IMG/VR virus record: IMGVR_UViG_3300031539_000063 | Span: 1-47,004 of that record | DNA: 47,004 nt | Source of the DNA: a virus | Direction: 5' to 3' (one strand) | Shown here: in pieces, positions 34,753-43,201 of the stretch | How the letters are laid out: every line of letters begins with the position of its first letter | Position numbering within the stretch: position 1 is the stretch's first letter | Notes under the pieces: generated by a model | Databases searched by the model: none | Told to the model about the DNA's origin: nothing | What the model saw: the letters and a program-made list of their open reading frames with translations, nothing else | Position numbers and translations under genes: made by a program

Positions 34753-36804
34753 TCACGCCTTCACGCCGATAGCCCGGTCAGCAGCCGTCAACGCCATCCG
34801 AATCAACTCGTTCGGCACCAACAACCCGTTCTCACCGCGCCCCAGTGGACGGCGCAGCGACGACAGCATGTGGGATTGCAACAGCGGAACCATCTCGGCC
34901 ATCACCGCGTCGGCCTGCTCCTCCGCATACCACTCGGGAGCGCCGTTGGCAGCGATGTGTCGCCGCACCCACATGCGGCCCTTCATCTCGAACGAGTCCC
35001 ACGCGTCACCCGAAATCTCGGACTCGGACAACCCAAGTGTTCCGAACCGGTCGCGGCCGATCGTCGTGAGAACCTGTGTCTTGGGGACCGTCCGAAGTTC
35101 CTCACGGAGCGACCCGTCGATCTTGTTCGTCAACACCCGGTTCGCCGCCCGTTCCAACGCACGCTCCAACGCGGCGTCCGCTGCGACAGTCAGCATGTCG
35201 ATCAGAGCGTCGAGATCGTGCGTTTCGTTGCCCGCCTCTACAGCGTCGCCCGGCTCGTCCATCCCCTCCGACGGGTCGTCATCGACCAACCCCACGTCCG
35301 ACGGGGACGGGATACGACGGCCCGTAGGCGCAGCGTCGATCTCAACCTGCCGCCGTGCAGCGTCCGCAGCGTCGAACAACCCCTCCAACTCGGGATGCAA
35401 GATCGGGAGCAAGGATGGACCCCAGTAGACGGGATCGGATTCCAACACGGCTTCCAGCCACCGCCGCTTCTTCTCCTCCTCGTCCGGCATCGCGTCCTCG
35501 TCCAGACCAAGCGACCGCAGGTAGGTGAGATCGTTGACGACTCGACGGTCCCACGCCCCACGCACCTGACCCGGTTCGGGCTTCGAGATGATCGACGACG
35601 GATCGAACCGGAGAGCGAACCCCTCGGCCTGCTCCTCAGTGAACCCCTCGAACTGCACCAGCATCGGACGGAAATAGGATGTGGTGATGAACTCGGCCAG
35701 CATGTCGCCCAACGGGATGACGTGCTTCGACGCGAACTCGCTGTCGATGTTGTAGCCGGTCCAATGGTTGAGCGACCCCTTGCCCTCCATGATCTCCGGC
35801 GGGATGTCCAGACCGCGGGCGATCCGTTCGAGCGTTTCCTTCCGCAACTCTTGGTACAGAGAATCGAGATCACGGGCAACGTCGATGAGCCGGACCGACT
35901 CGCCCAACTCGGCAGCGCCACGCATGAGCAGCGGAACCAGCGCCGCCGCCGAAGTCCGATCATCGACCGGCGCGGAAAGGTGCTGGATGAGTTCCGACAT
36001 GAACTCGTCGATGTCGTCCGTGTCGTCGCCGGGGTCCTCAGTCTCATCGTCCGGCCCGAACGACATCTCGTCGGGGACGAACAAGATGCCCGCCGCCAAC
36101 CGCGACTTCGCCACAGCGTCCACAACTTGCGACAGGATCACGACCTCACGACAAAGAGGCAGAACCCGTTTCATCGGAGAATCAGCCCGGTCCGACCACT
36201 GGGGGTCCGACCGCCACAACCTCGCGATGTATACGTCCTCGTCCAACCCGCCGTCCGCTGCCTTCGACCCGTAGGACGACTGCTTCGTACCCGACGGGTT
36301 CCGGTTCACGTTCCCGTCCCCGTCGACCTTCACCTCGGAAGTCGACAGAAACTCCCACAGCGTCCCCAACGGCGCTTCATGCTCATCGAAGATGTCGGTC
36401 CCCAACAGCCACGACTCGCCAGCGATCTGCATGTGGAGCGCCGCACGCCGCAGCAACTCCTCGCGCCCTCCGACCGGGCCGACGAACGCGTCCATCACCG
36501 ACTCGGCTCGCGGGTCCGACGACTCGACCCAATCGCCTGACTCGTCACGGCGAACAATCAGCAGGTCAGCCGCGGCAACCGTGTTCGCTGTCACGTTGTT
36601 CACGAACCCGACTTCGGGCACCAACTCGTTGTACGTGAACGCGTCGGTCTGCCAGCCGACATCGTTCGACAGATTCGGCCGAACGTCCTTCACCTTGCGG
36701 AGCGCCGCCGACGACACGTTCGCGGAAGAACGCTTCGGCCGCTTGATCGCGAAAGAACCATCGTTCCGTTGAGTGAACTGGGCGAGCGGACTGCTACGCG
36801 GCAC
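34753..36804 (-). CDS. Portal protein
   Basis: 683 aa. The central region (LHMQIAGESWLLGTDIFDE, VDAVAKSRLAAGILFVPDE, RIARGLDIPPEIMEGKGSLNHWTGYNIDSEF) matches portal proteins of large actinobacteriophages; the C-terminal MKGRMWVRRHIAANG...LRRPLGRGENG and helical tail extend it. It forms the dodecameric DNA entry ring. GTG start with AAGGA 9 nt upstream. Confidence 0.9.
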   Translation of the reverse strand: MPRSSPLAQFTQRNDGSFAIKRPKRSSANVSSAALRKVKDVRPNLSNDVGWQTDAFTYNELVPEVGFVNNVTANTVAAADLLIVRRDESGDWVESSDPRAESVMDAFVGPVGGREELLRRAALHMQIAGESWLLGTDIFDEHEAPLGTLWEFLSTSEVKVDGDGNVNRNPSGTKQSSYGSKAADGGLDEDVYIARLWRSDPQWSDRADSPMKRVLPLCREVVILSQVVDAVAKSRLAAGILFVPDEMSFGPDDETEDPGDDTDDIDEFMSELIQHLSAPVDDRTSAAALVPLLMRGAAELGESVRLIDVARDLDSLYQELRKETLERIARGLDIPPEIMEGKGSLNHWTGYNIDSEFASKHVIPLGDMLAEFITTSYFRPMLVQFEGFTEEQAEGFALRFDPSSIISKPEPGQVRGAWDRRVVNDLTYLRSLGLDEDAMPDEEEKKRRWLEAVLESDPVYWGPSLLPILHPELEGLFDAADAARRQVEIDAAPTGRRIPSPSDVGLVDDDPSEGMDEPGDAVEAGNETHDLDALIDMLTVAADAALERALERAANRVLTNKIDGSLREELRTVPKTQVLTTIGRDRFGTLGLSESEISGDAWDSFEMKGRMWVRRHIAANGAPEWYAEEQADAVMAEMVPLLQSHMLSSLRRPLGRGENGLLVPNELIRMALTAADRAIGVKA

Positions 36805-36930
36805 GAGTTGTGTTCCTTCCGGCGACCTGCACCAGCGTAGTGCAGCCTCCTGATGACAGGTACGGACGGCAGCCGCGACAGAGGGGGAGAGGTGACGCGA
36901 CTACCGCCCGCACCACAAGGTTATGCGACA

Positions 36931-37308
36931 TCACCGTTTCGGGCGGGGTGCCGTGAGCCGGACCCGTATTTCATCGAATGTCGACGGCCGGGCAACGAAC
37001 GTGTCGACCCCGCAGCCGGACAGCAGATCGAGCCAGTGATCTTGCTCCGGGGATGTCTTTCCGAGTTCCTTCTTCACTTCGATGATGACCAACTCCGGGG
37101 GCCTCACCAACACAAGATCGGGCCACCCCTTCGCATCGTCGTCGCCCACAAGGAACGTCTTTCCTCCACGCACGACAGCCTTACGGGAGTCCTTGAAGTG
37201 CCGCCACTCCCACCCGTACATCTCGGCCAGATCGGTAATCTGCCTCTGAAAGTCCTTCTCGCTGATCGCCCGATAGGCGCGTTCCTTATCCGTAAGACGG
37301 CGACCCAT
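36931..37308 (-). CDS. VRR-NUC domain nuclease
   Basis: 125 aa. Begins MGRRLTDKERAYRAISEKDF and contains GWPDLVLVRPPELVIIEVKKELGKTSPEQDHWLDLL: the Asp and the ExK of the PD-(D/E)XK core followed by the QxxWL helix define VRR-NUC. These enzymes are structure-specific nucleases (Holliday-junction or flap-type). Overlaps the upstream gene by 23 nt. Confidence 0.88.
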   Translation of the reverse strand: MGRRLTDKERAYRAISEKDFQRQITDLAEMYGWEWRHFKDSRKAVVRGGKTFLVGDDDAKGWPDLVLVRPPELVIIEVKKELGKTSPEQDHWLDLLSGCGVDTFVARPSTFDEIRVRLTAPRPKR

Positions 37309-37648
37309 TCGGGGTTCTCCTCCTACGCCGGGCGCGCCCCAGCATCTTCTCGGCAGCCTCGGCCACCTTCGGTGAAGCGTTCGTCACCCGCGGCAGCCGC
37401 CGGTCCAATTCGCGCATCACGACCTTCACCGGGTCGTCGTCGAGCAGTTGCGGTGCCCTCTCCGCGAGGAACCGTCCGAGTTCGCCTTGCAGCGACCGGT
37501 CGTAGATCGCGGCCCGTTCAGCGGGCAGCAGTTCGACCGTTACCGGTATCTCGATGACGCCGGGGTCGTCCATCGGGAGCATGTCGCCACAGTTCGGGCA
37601 CTTCATCGACTGGGCGTCGGCGGGCGCTTCGTCAGCCGTGTCGGTCAT
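37286..37648 (-). CDS. Zinc-ribbon hypothetical protein, 120 aa
   Basis: CPNCGD near residue 18 begins a short zinc motif; the rest is helical and ends in a run of Arg (GRARRRRRTPNG), consistent with nucleic-acid binding. Its -10 box TACTGT ends 6 nt before ATG 37648. No family recognised. Confidence 0.6.
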   Translation of the reverse strand: MTDTADEAPADAQSMKCPNCGDMLPMDDPGVIEIPVTVELLPAERAAIYDRSLQGELGRFLAERAPQLLDDDPVKVVMRELDRRLPRVTNASPKVAEAAEKMLGRARRRRRTPNGSPSYG

Positions 37649-37683
37649 CGGCCCACAGTACCCCGGATGGGGTCGGGTGCCTA
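37649..37683 (-). promoter_or_regulatory. Putative promoter, leaderless
   Basis: TACTGT (37655-37660), 17-bp spacer, TAGGCA upstream; does not match type A or B closely. Confidence 0.45.
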
Positions 37684-37687
37684 GTAC

Positions 37688-37906
37688 CTACCCGATGACA
37701 AACATCGCAGGTCCATCGCAGCCACACGCCGGGTAGTCCTCGCAGCGGCCACCGGTCGCACAATCGTACGCCGGGGGAGGTTCGTCGGGGATCGAGTGGT
37801 CGAGATGCCCGCACCGGCAGTAGACCACCCACTGTCGGCCCTCGTCGTCACGGAGCGCCTCGACGCGGTGGCAGCGGGGGCACGGGTCCGGGGTGTGCAT
37901 ACTCAC
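37688..37906 (-). CDS. Zinc-binding small protein, 72 aa
   Basis: CPRCHR, then YCRCGHLDH, CATGGRCEDYPACGC: eight or more Cys/His likely to hold two zincs. Overlaps the upstream stop (GTGA); ATG 37900 is an alternative start. Confidence 0.65.
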   Translation of the reverse strand: MSMHTPDPCPRCHRVEALRDDEGRQWVVYCRCGHLDHSIPDEPPPAYDCATGGRCEDYPACGCDGPAMFVIG

Positions 37907-38205
37907 GCGTCGCTAATGATCGGAGCGATCTTCTCGGGCGGCATCCCGGCGAACTCTGGAAGCGCGGCCGTCAACTGCCGGAGCAGCATGGGGTCGTTCG
38001 ACTGCATCGACTCTACGAAGAACCAGTTGTAGACCACGGCACGCAGGGCGCGGCGGGCCTCACCGAGTCCCGACACCTGCGTCTCGGCCTCCAAACCCGC
38101 CATCGTGCCGTCCACATCAGACGGGCCGTGGCCCCACCCGTAGACCTCGTAGCGGGTATCGAGCAGTCGCCGGGCCTCGACCCTCAGAGCGGATTCGTTC
38201 GGCAT
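37903..38205 (-). CDS. Hypothetical 100-aa protein
   Basis: Begins MPNESALRVEARRLLDTRY; helical, with VVYNWFFVESMQSNDPML. ATGA overlap with the upstream gene. No family recognised. Confidence 0.6.
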   Translation of the reverse strand: MPNESALRVEARRLLDTRYEVYGWGHGPSDVDGTMAGLEAETQVSGLGEARRALRAVVYNWFFVESMQSNDPMLLRQLTAALPEFAGMPPEKIAPIISDA

Positions 38206-38591
38206 CAGTTTTCCTCCATCGCTGCGAGCGCCAACGCTTCTTCCTCACGGATCGCTTTCTCGAAACCGGGGTCGCCCGGCTCCATCCCCATCGGGCCTGC
38301 TTCGATCTCGGGGATCAGCCACAGTTCCTCGTCGGCGTCGTACACGTACCCGTCGTAGGGCTTGTCGCCGTTGATCGACGGGGTTCCCTCAAACCCTTCG
38401 TCCGGGTCGTGGGCGTAGTTGTCGCAGCCGTCGGCCGGACAGACAAGCGCACGGTCATCCACTGTCGTCGCGCCGTACTCGGACTCACCGGGCGCAAGCC
38501 ACCTGTGACCGTTCGGGCAAGCGACCTCGATCTCGATAGCCGTGTAGTGGCCTCCGGCGATGTGGTCGTCAAGGGACATGGGGAGAATCAT
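38205..38591 (-). CDS. Zinc-binding hypothetical protein, 128 aa
   Basis: EVACPNGHRW and VCPADGCDNYAH form a plausible zinc site near the N-terminus; acidic C-terminus ending in a helical REEEALALAAMEEN. TGATG overlap with the upstream gene. Confidence 0.6.
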   Translation of the reverse strand: MILPMSLDDHIAGGHYTAIEIEVACPNGHRWLAPGESEYGATTVDDRALVCPADGCDNYAHDPDEGFEGTPSINGDKPYDGYVYDADEELWLIPEIEAGPMGMEPGDPGFEKAIREEEALALAAMEEN

Positions 38592-38740
38592 CAGGTGAAC
38601 CTCACGAGGGTCACGAGAGCGCCGCGGACTATCTGCACTTCCATCACGTCGGTGACGTTCTGCGGAAGCCACCCGTGTCGCTTATGCAGATACCACGTCA
38701 GTTGTTCAAGGAAGGTGGCGAAGGTTGGGAATAAGAACAT
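38591..38740 (-). CDS. Hypothetical 49-aa protein
   Basis: Begins MFLFPTFATFLEQLTWYL; amphipathic and aromatic N-terminus. AGGAGG lies 6 nt before ATG 38740, inside the end of the preceding gene. Confidence 0.6.
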   Translation of the reverse strand: MFLFPTFATFLEQLTWYLHKRHGWLPQNVTDVMEVQIVRGALVTLVRFT

Positions 38741-38741
38741 C

Positions 38742-39188
38742 TCAGACCTCCTCGGTCGGGGCGATGTGAGCGAATGCGTCGAACCCGTCGAATGCCTCGG
38801 TGATGATCTCCACGACCTTGCCGGTCGCCTTCTCGTACAGAGCGAGTGAGCCGGACGCCAACGTGCGGCACTCCAACCCACGGGCCTCACGGACGGCTTC
38901 GGTGAGAGCCTCCATCGCTGCCTCGCGCTCAGCGGCCTCGTCCTCGGCCTGCCGTTCGGTGTAGTAGGCGTCCTCGGCCTCGGCCAAGCAGTACGGGCAC
39001 AGACCTTCCGACTCGATCCAACGGCGGTCGGAGTCGTTCAAGCGGTGCTTCTTCGAGCGGCAGATGTAGCCGTACTTCGGGTCGGTCAGCATGACCGCCC
39101 ATTCTTCCTCGGTGAACCGGACTTCGGTTTCGCCGTTGTCGTACTCGGTGACGAACTCATCTTCGTAGACGACTCGTGCGTTGTTCAT
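38742..39188 (-). CDS. Cys-containing hypothetical protein, 148 aa
   Basis: EEEWAVMLTDPKYGYICRSKKHRL and CPYCLAE suggest a zinc finger; a long charged helix (ERQAEDEAAEREAAMEALTE) follows, probably coiled coil. AAAGGAACC before ATG 39188. No family recognised. Confidence 0.65.
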   Translation of the reverse strand: MNNARVVYEDEFVTEYDNGETEVRFTEEEWAVMLTDPKYGYICRSKKHRLNDSDRRWIESEGLCPYCLAEAEDAYYTERQAEDEAAEREAAMEALTEAVREARGLECRTLASGSLALYEKATGKVVEIITEAFDGFDAFAHIAPTEEV

Positions 39189-39210
39189 TGTGGTTGGTTC
39201 CTTTCGGTCC

Positions 39211-39471
39211 TCAGACCGTCTTGACGTGGTGATGGTTGCGGCTCGGCATCCGGCCCTCGCGGAGAGGGATGCGTCCGGGCTGTTCCCCGCCGAAGTCAGC
39301 GAGGATGAAGTCGATCTCGGCGTCGGCGTGCGGGTCGTAGGCACGCTCGACTCCAACGACCACGCCGTCGGCGGAGTGGCGTTCCTCACGAATCTGGATC
39401 AGGTCGCCGTCGATGACGTTCGTGACCTCTGCGCCGAGTTGGCTTCGGTAGCGGGGTTCGGTGGTTGGCAT
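39211..39471 (-). CDS. Hypothetical 86-aa protein
   Basis: Begins MPTTEPRYRSQLGAEVTN; strand-rich, ends NHHHVKTV. AGAGGAA before ATG; about 30-nt leader after a type B promoter. No family recognised. Confidence 0.65.
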   Translation of the reverse strand: MPTTEPRYRSQLGAEVTNVIDGDLIQIREERHSADGVVVGVERAYDPHADAEIDFILADFGGEQPGRIPLREGRMPSRNHHHVKTV

Positions 39472-39503
39472 GTGGTTGATTCCTCTTTCTCGTTCTGTCG
39501 ATC

Positions 39504-39524
39504 AGGTTACTACGGGACCGGGAC
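39504..39524 (-). promoter_or_regulatory. Type B promoter with leader
   Basis: GTCC at 39521-39524, 11 bp, TAACCT (39504-39509). Confidence 0.6.
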
Positions 39525-39528
39525 GATC

Positions 39529-39699
39529 TCAGTAGCGGTCGCGGCGCAGGTCATCGAAGCGGGGATCGTCGATGAAGTCGTCGCGGATCGCGTCGTACAG
39601 GTCATCGGTGTCGTCGTCGAAGTCGTAGTAGCGACCGTCGGTGGCCCGAGCCGTGGTGTGGTTGGGGCGGGTGTTGCGGGGGCGGTTGCGGTAGGTCAT
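39529..39699 (-). CDS. Asp/Arg-rich 56-aa protein
   Basis: Arg-rich start (MTYRNRPRNTRPN) and acidic middle (YYDFDDDTDDLYDAIRDDF). Leaderless start fixed by a type A promoter. Confidence 0.6.
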   Translation of the reverse strand: MTYRNRPRNTRPNHTTARATDGRYYDFDDDTDDLYDAIRDDFIDDPRFDDLRRDRY

Positions 39700-39735
39700 G
39701 GAAAGAACTGTATACCCCCCGACGACAGCGTGCAA
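39700..39735 (-). promoter_or_regulatory. Type A promoter, leaderless
   Basis: TTGCAC (39730-39735), 17-bp spacer, TACAGT (39707-39712), 7 nt to ATG 39699. Confidence 0.75.
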
Positions 39736-39768
39736 CTCGATCGGATGTGAACCCTGTCACACCATCGT

Positions 39769-40119
39769 CTACAGCCGCTTCGTCAACACCATCGCATTCG
39801 GGAACCGCATACACGCCGCCAACAGATCCACCACCCCATCCAAATCAGACCCCGACAACCGAACGCACTCATCCAACGCCATCGGCATCAGATCAGACGC
39901 CCGACAACCATGAGCCGCCCGCAACGAAAACCCGTCCGGGTCATCGACCTTCCCGGCCCACACCACCCCATCGCCATGCCGAGCCAAGTCCAACGCGAGC
40001 AACTTCTCCCGAGCCTCCGGGGGCAGTTCAATCGCCCGCTCCTGACGGATACGGTCAAAGGCCGCAGGGGCCTGACCAACCATCAGCGTCACGTGGTACC
40101 GGTTCAACTTGGGGGACAC
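39769..40119 (-). CDS. Hypothetical 116-aa protein, leaderless GTG start
   Basis: Begins at GTG 40119 (MSPKLNRYHVTLMVGQ), 6 nt after a type B -10 box. Helical, with LALDLARHGDGVVWAG and a C-terminal MRFPNAMVLTKRL. No family recognised. Confidence 0.6.
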   Translation of the reverse strand: MSPKLNRYHVTLMVGQAPAAFDRIRQERAIELPPEAREKLLALDLARHGDGVVWAGKVDDPDGFSLRAAHGCRASDLMPMALDECVRLSGSDLDGVVDLLAACMRFPNAMVLTKRL

Positions 40120-40146
40120 CGTGGGATCGTACGCCCCAACCGGGAC
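40120..40146 (-). promoter_or_regulatory. Type B promoter, leaderless GTG
   Basis: GTCC at 40143-40146, 11 bp, TACGAT (40126-40131), 6 nt to GTG 40119. Confidence 0.6.
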
Positions 40147-40153
40147 CGATCCG

Positions 40154-40591
40154 TCAGGTTCCGAGCAACAACTCCATCTCCGCAGCGCACCCGAGACACA
40201 CCACCTCACCCACGACACCCAGCCCATCGTCGGTGTAGCCGAAGAAATCGTCGTCCTCCCACTCATCACCCGACGACGTGCGCATGATGACCGACGTGTA
40301 CGGGTCACCCGGCATGAACTCGACCCGGCACTCACAGCAACCGAACCCGAACGGCCACAAGTCCTCGATCGTCGTCACGAACACGCCCGTCGTCAACGGA
40401 CACGACATCGAATGCTCCGGCTCGAACTCATAGTCGTCGTGGCGGAACTCGACGCCGCACCACAAGCAGTGATCCCAGCACGGGTCGGCCCCGCACACGC
40501 CACACATGCGGGAACCTGACGTGGGACGAACTACGTCCACCAACCGGGCAAGCCAACGGGCAAGACGTAGCCGGAGCATGTTGAGGCTCAC
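40154..40591 (-). CDS. Multi-zinc-site hypothetical protein, 145 aa
   Basis: CGVCGADPCWDHCLWC, CCECRVE and CLGCAAE give at least five CxxC-like pairs; basic N-terminus, acidic centre. Possible leaderless GTG start at 40591 (TAGCAT 6 nt upstream). No family recognised. Confidence 0.65.
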   Translation of the reverse strand: MSLNMLRLRLARWLARLVDVVRPTSGSRMCGVCGADPCWDHCLWCGVEFRHDDYEFEPEHSMSCPLTTGVFVTTIEDLWPFGFGCCECRVEFMPGDPYTSVIMRTSSGDEWEDDDFFGYTDDGLGVVGEVVCLGCAAEMELLLGT

Positions 40592-40632
40592 AGTTCCATG
40601 CTACGCGACCGCCGTGCCGTCAGGCTTCACTC

Positions 40633-41145
40633 TCACCCGTCAAGCAGCGTCCACTCGACCTTCGGCACCCACGGTTCGAGATCAGGCGCGTACTCGCACG
40701 GGTCGCACTCTCCATAGGTCGCCTCGATACGCCGCCACTCCTCCGACGGGATGGGGCGCTGAACGAGGAACCACCACCTCGGCCTCGCGTAGTTCTTCTC
40801 CAACGTCCGCTTCCAGCGCGAATGGATACCGTGTTCCTTCGCGAACGGCTCCCACGTCACCACCTCGTCGTCGGGGACTTCGACCATGAACCGGATGACG
40901 GACTTGTCGATCTGAGCGGGCACCGGCATGACCGACACCAGTTTCAGTCCGGCACGCAGCGTGTCGCGGTTGCAGGTCGTCGAGTCCTTGTCGGTCAGCC
41001 ACACCACGTCCGGGCCGTGATGTTCCCCGCAGGGTTCCATGCCCTTGCCTTCCGGCGCGCCGATGTTCGACTCGGTGACTTTCAGGAACCCGTCGCGGCC
41101 GATGGATTCGAGATGCAGCGGGGTCGTGTAGTGGTACAGAATCAT
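40633..41145 (-). CDS. Hypothetical 170-aa protein, possible ADP-ribosyltransferase-like
   Basis: The N-terminus LYHYTTPLHLESIGRDGFLKV has the YHyTs...I...G layout seen in DarT/ART-like small phage proteins, and VVWLTDKDSTTCNRDTL fits a second motif. The match is weak and the catalytic Glu is not identified. ATGA overlap with the upstream gene. Confidence 0.55.
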   Translation of the reverse strand: MILYHYTTPLHLESIGRDGFLKVTESNIGAPEGKGMEPCGEHHGPDVVWLTDKDSTTCNRDTLRAGLKLVSVMPVPAQIDKSVIRFMVEVPDDEVVTWEPFAKEHGIHSRWKRTLEKNYARPRWWFLVQRPIPSEEWRRIEATYGECDPCEYAPDLEPWVPKVEWTLLDG

Positions 41146-41369
41146 TCGTCCTCGTCTCGGTCGCGGTAGTCCACGGCCCACGCGTCGAGCGCGGTCTGCG
41201 CTTCCTCGCGGGACCGGTAGTAGTCGGACTCGCGGGAGTAGGGGCCGCAGTCGCACCACGTCCCGATGTAGTGGCCCGCGGCGCTCATGTGGACCGCTTC
41301 GACGAGCATCACGTTGCAGTCCGGGCAGGCTTCGGCCGCGCCGGTACGGATCGTCTCTCCGGGGATCAT
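41142..41369 (-). CDS. Zinc-binding hypothetical protein, 75 aa
   Basis: CPDCNVMLVEAVHM and WCDCGPYSRESDYY form a CxxC...CxC motif; ends acidic. ATGA overlaps at both ends place it in a three-gene coupled unit. Confidence 0.6.
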   Translation of the reverse strand: MIPGETIRTGAAEACPDCNVMLVEAVHMSAAGHYIGTWCDCGPYSRESDYYRSREEAQTALDAWAVDYRDRDEDE

Positions 41370-41938
41370 GCGTCGACCTTCGGGCGGGCAGGCATGTGGT
41401 CGTAGGTCGCCCATTCCTGAGCGGCTTCGATCTCCTCGTAGGTGATCGGCACGATGTCGACGCTGATCGCGTTCTTCATCGCCCGCCACAGTTCATTGGT
41501 GTACGGGTCGTTCAGCCAAGCCCGCATGACCTCCGGCGGTTCCACCCGGTAGTCCTCGTCGTTCTCGTCGCAGTCGTCGTGGTCGACGGAGCCTCCGAAG
41601 ATGTCGGCCAGCCGCCGGAGCAGCACGACGTTGAACGGCATGGCGTCGGACATGATGCCGATGCTGCCGGGGCCGAACGGCCGGTGCCGAGAGTCGCTGC
41701 CCCACTCGTGGTGGACGAGCAGGTGAGTGCCCCACTCCCACGGGATCACGTCGGAGGGAATCCTGATCTTCGAGAGTACGGAACCTGCGAACGCTTCGGA
41801 AGTGAACTCCGGGCCGATCACGTCGGGGCAGTAGCGGGCTTCGCTGTCGATCTTGCAGCCAAGCAGCGCACCCGTCGCGTCGGCCAGATCGCAGACGCGG
41901 GTGCCGGGCGGGAGGGTGAGTTTGGCGTCGATGCCCAT
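41366..41938 (-). CDS. Hypothetical 190-aa protein
   Basis: Begins MGIDAKLTLPPGTRVCDLADA; mixed alpha/beta with LLVHHEWGSDSRHRP and a helical AWLNDPYTNELWRAMKNAI. AGGAAG lies before ATG 41938, after a type B promoter leader. No family recognised. Confidence 0.65.
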   Translation of the reverse strand: MGIDAKLTLPPGTRVCDLADATGALLGCKIDSEARYCPDVIGPEFTSEAFAGSVLSKIRIPSDVIPWEWGTHLLVHHEWGSDSRHRPFGPGSIGIMSDAMPFNVVLLRRLADIFGGSVDHDDCDENDEDYRVEPPEVMRAWLNDPYTNELWRAMKNAISVDIVPITYEEIEAAQEWATYDHMPARPKVDA

Positions 41939-41982
41939 GAGTCGGTTCTTCCTGTTGGTGGTGGTTGGTTCCGTTGACGAGC

Positions 41983-42003
41983 AATCTACATCACGGGCGG
42001 GAC
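41983..42003 (-). promoter_or_regulatory. Type B promoter with leader
   Basis: GTCC at 42000-42003, 11 bp, TAGATT (41983-41988). Confidence 0.6.
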
Positions 42004-42078
42004 GGATTGAGCGGCCGGGCTGGGGCGAGCGGTGGCTAGGCCCATCGGATCATTTGTGGTCGGGGGGTCCACATTGAC

Positions 42079-42113
42079 TTGCATAGTGTGGACGGAGAGG
42101 CTACGGTTCTTAC
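42079..42113 (+). promoter_or_regulatory. Type A promoter, leaderless
   Basis: TTGCAT (42079-42084), 17-bp spacer, TACGGT (42102-42107), 6 nt to ATG 42114. Confidence 0.75.
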
Positions 42114-42320
42114 ATGACCTCGAACGCAGCCCCCCTCCTCATCGCAGATCGACACGGCCGCAACGCCGCTATGGACAACGGCTCCGTCGCCAACCGCCCC
42201 CTCGGTGGTTCCGGCTCCCGCCGCCGCGGAGCCGCCCGCCGCCGAGCCGGTACCCGCCGAGCCGCCCGCCGCACCGAAACTCAGACCTTCCGCAACGCCG
42301 TTCGTAACGGCGAGTTCTGA
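42114..42320 (+). CDS. Arg-rich 68-aa protein
   Basis: The C-terminal half (SRRRGAARRRAGTRRAARR) is strongly basic, consistent with nucleic-acid binding. Leaderless start. First gene of the plus-strand block to 44064. Confidence 0.65.
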   Translation: MTSNAAPLLIADRHGRNAAMDNGSVANRPLGGSGSRRRGAARRRAGTRRAARRTETQTFRNAVRNGEF

Positions 42321-42354
42321 TCCCCAACCACCCCCACAAAGGAACCACCCCGAC

Positions 42355-42567
42355 ATGACCGCAACCGCCCGTAGCAACGCCCGCTTCATCGACAACATCG
42401 ACAAGACCGTCGCCAACCGCTACGGCGACTCCCTCACCCTCCTCGCCCCCGATGTCGTCACCGCCATCTGGAAAGGCGCAGCCCTCGACCTGCTCGCCGC
42501 ACAAGACGAGGACATCTCCGACGCCCGCATCCGTGAACTCCTCATGGCCGCACAGACCAACCGCTAA
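42355..42567 (+). CDS. Hypothetical 70-aa protein
   Basis: Begins MTATARSNARFIDNIDKTV; helical. AAAGGAACC before ATG. No family recognised. Confidence 0.65.
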   Translation: MTATARSNARFIDNIDKTVANRYGDSLTLLAPDVVTAIWKGAALDLLAAQDEDISDARIRELLMAAQTNR

Positions 42568-42593
42568 CCAACCACAGAGACAAGGAACCCACC

Positions 42594-42827
42594 ATGACCA
42601 CCCCCACCTACGTTCGACAGAACGACCGCTACGGCCTCACCGCCCCCGACCACAACGGCTACCACTACCTCTACCGCCGGGTCACCCCCGACCCGTCGGA
42701 CCCCGAGTTCGTCGACTACGAAGTCGGTGCCGTCGCCAACGCCGAGAACTTCGACTACGCCTGCGACGCGGCCGACGAGGAAGCGGCCGTCCTGCTCGCA
42801 GACGCCCGAGCCGAGTTCGGCTTCTGA
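42594..42827 (+). CDS. Hypothetical 77-aa protein
   Basis: Begins MTTPTYVRQNDRYGLTAPD; a Tyr-rich first half, then acidic helix. AAGGAACC before ATG. No family recognised. Confidence 0.65.
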   Translation: MTTPTYVRQNDRYGLTAPDHNGYHYLYRRVTPDPSDPEFVDYEVGAVANAENFDYACDAADEEAAVLLADARAEFGF

Positions 42828-42831
42828 AACC

Positions 42832-42852
42832 GTCCCACCCCTGTCGTATACT
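42832..42852 (+). promoter_or_regulatory. Type B promoter with leader
   Basis: GTCC at 42832-42835, 11 bp, TATACT (42847-42852); 37-nt leader with AAGGAAC. Confidence 0.65.
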
Positions 42853-42889
42853 CATCCACACAACCACGAACGAAGGAACCTCAACCACC

Positions 42890-43201
42890 ATGACATCCCC
42901 ACTCGCACAAGCCATCCTCAACGGCAACCACGACGCCGACATCGACGCCATCGAACAGGCCATCGCCACCCGACGCGCCGCACTCGGCACCAGCAAGGTG
43001 ACGTTCGAGTCACTCAAAGTCGGTGACCGGGTACGCATCTCCCCGACTGCCAAGCCCACCTACCTCCGTGGCCTCCCCGCGACGATCACGAAGAAGAACC
43101 GCACCCGAGTCGTCATCGACCTCGACGCACCCGCCGGTCGGTTCCACACCAACATCACCGCACCCCCGTCCCTCCTCGATCTCGAAACGGAAGCAGCATG
43201 A
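42890..43201 (+). CDS. Hypothetical 103-aa protein
   Basis: Helical N-terminus (MTSPLAQAILNGNHD) and a strand-rich segment DRVRISPTAKPTYLRGLPATI that resembles small KOW/SH3-like barrels. ATGA overlap with the next gene. No family assigned. Confidence 0.65.
   Translation: MTSPLAQAILNGNHDADIDAIEQAIATRRAALGTSKVTFESLKVGDRVRISPTAKPTYLRGLPATITKKNRTRVVIDLDAPAGRFHTNITAPPSLLDLETEAA

Noticed and set aside
33586-36540. Long plus-strand frame (984 codons) across MuF and portal genes
   Set aside because: Spans two well-supported minus-strand genes; composition is that of a frame shadow.
3258-42852. GTCC motif as repressor stoperator sites
   Set aside because: Stoperators are expected within transcribed regions too; here the motif keeps a fixed distance to a -10 box in front of genes or RNA arrays.
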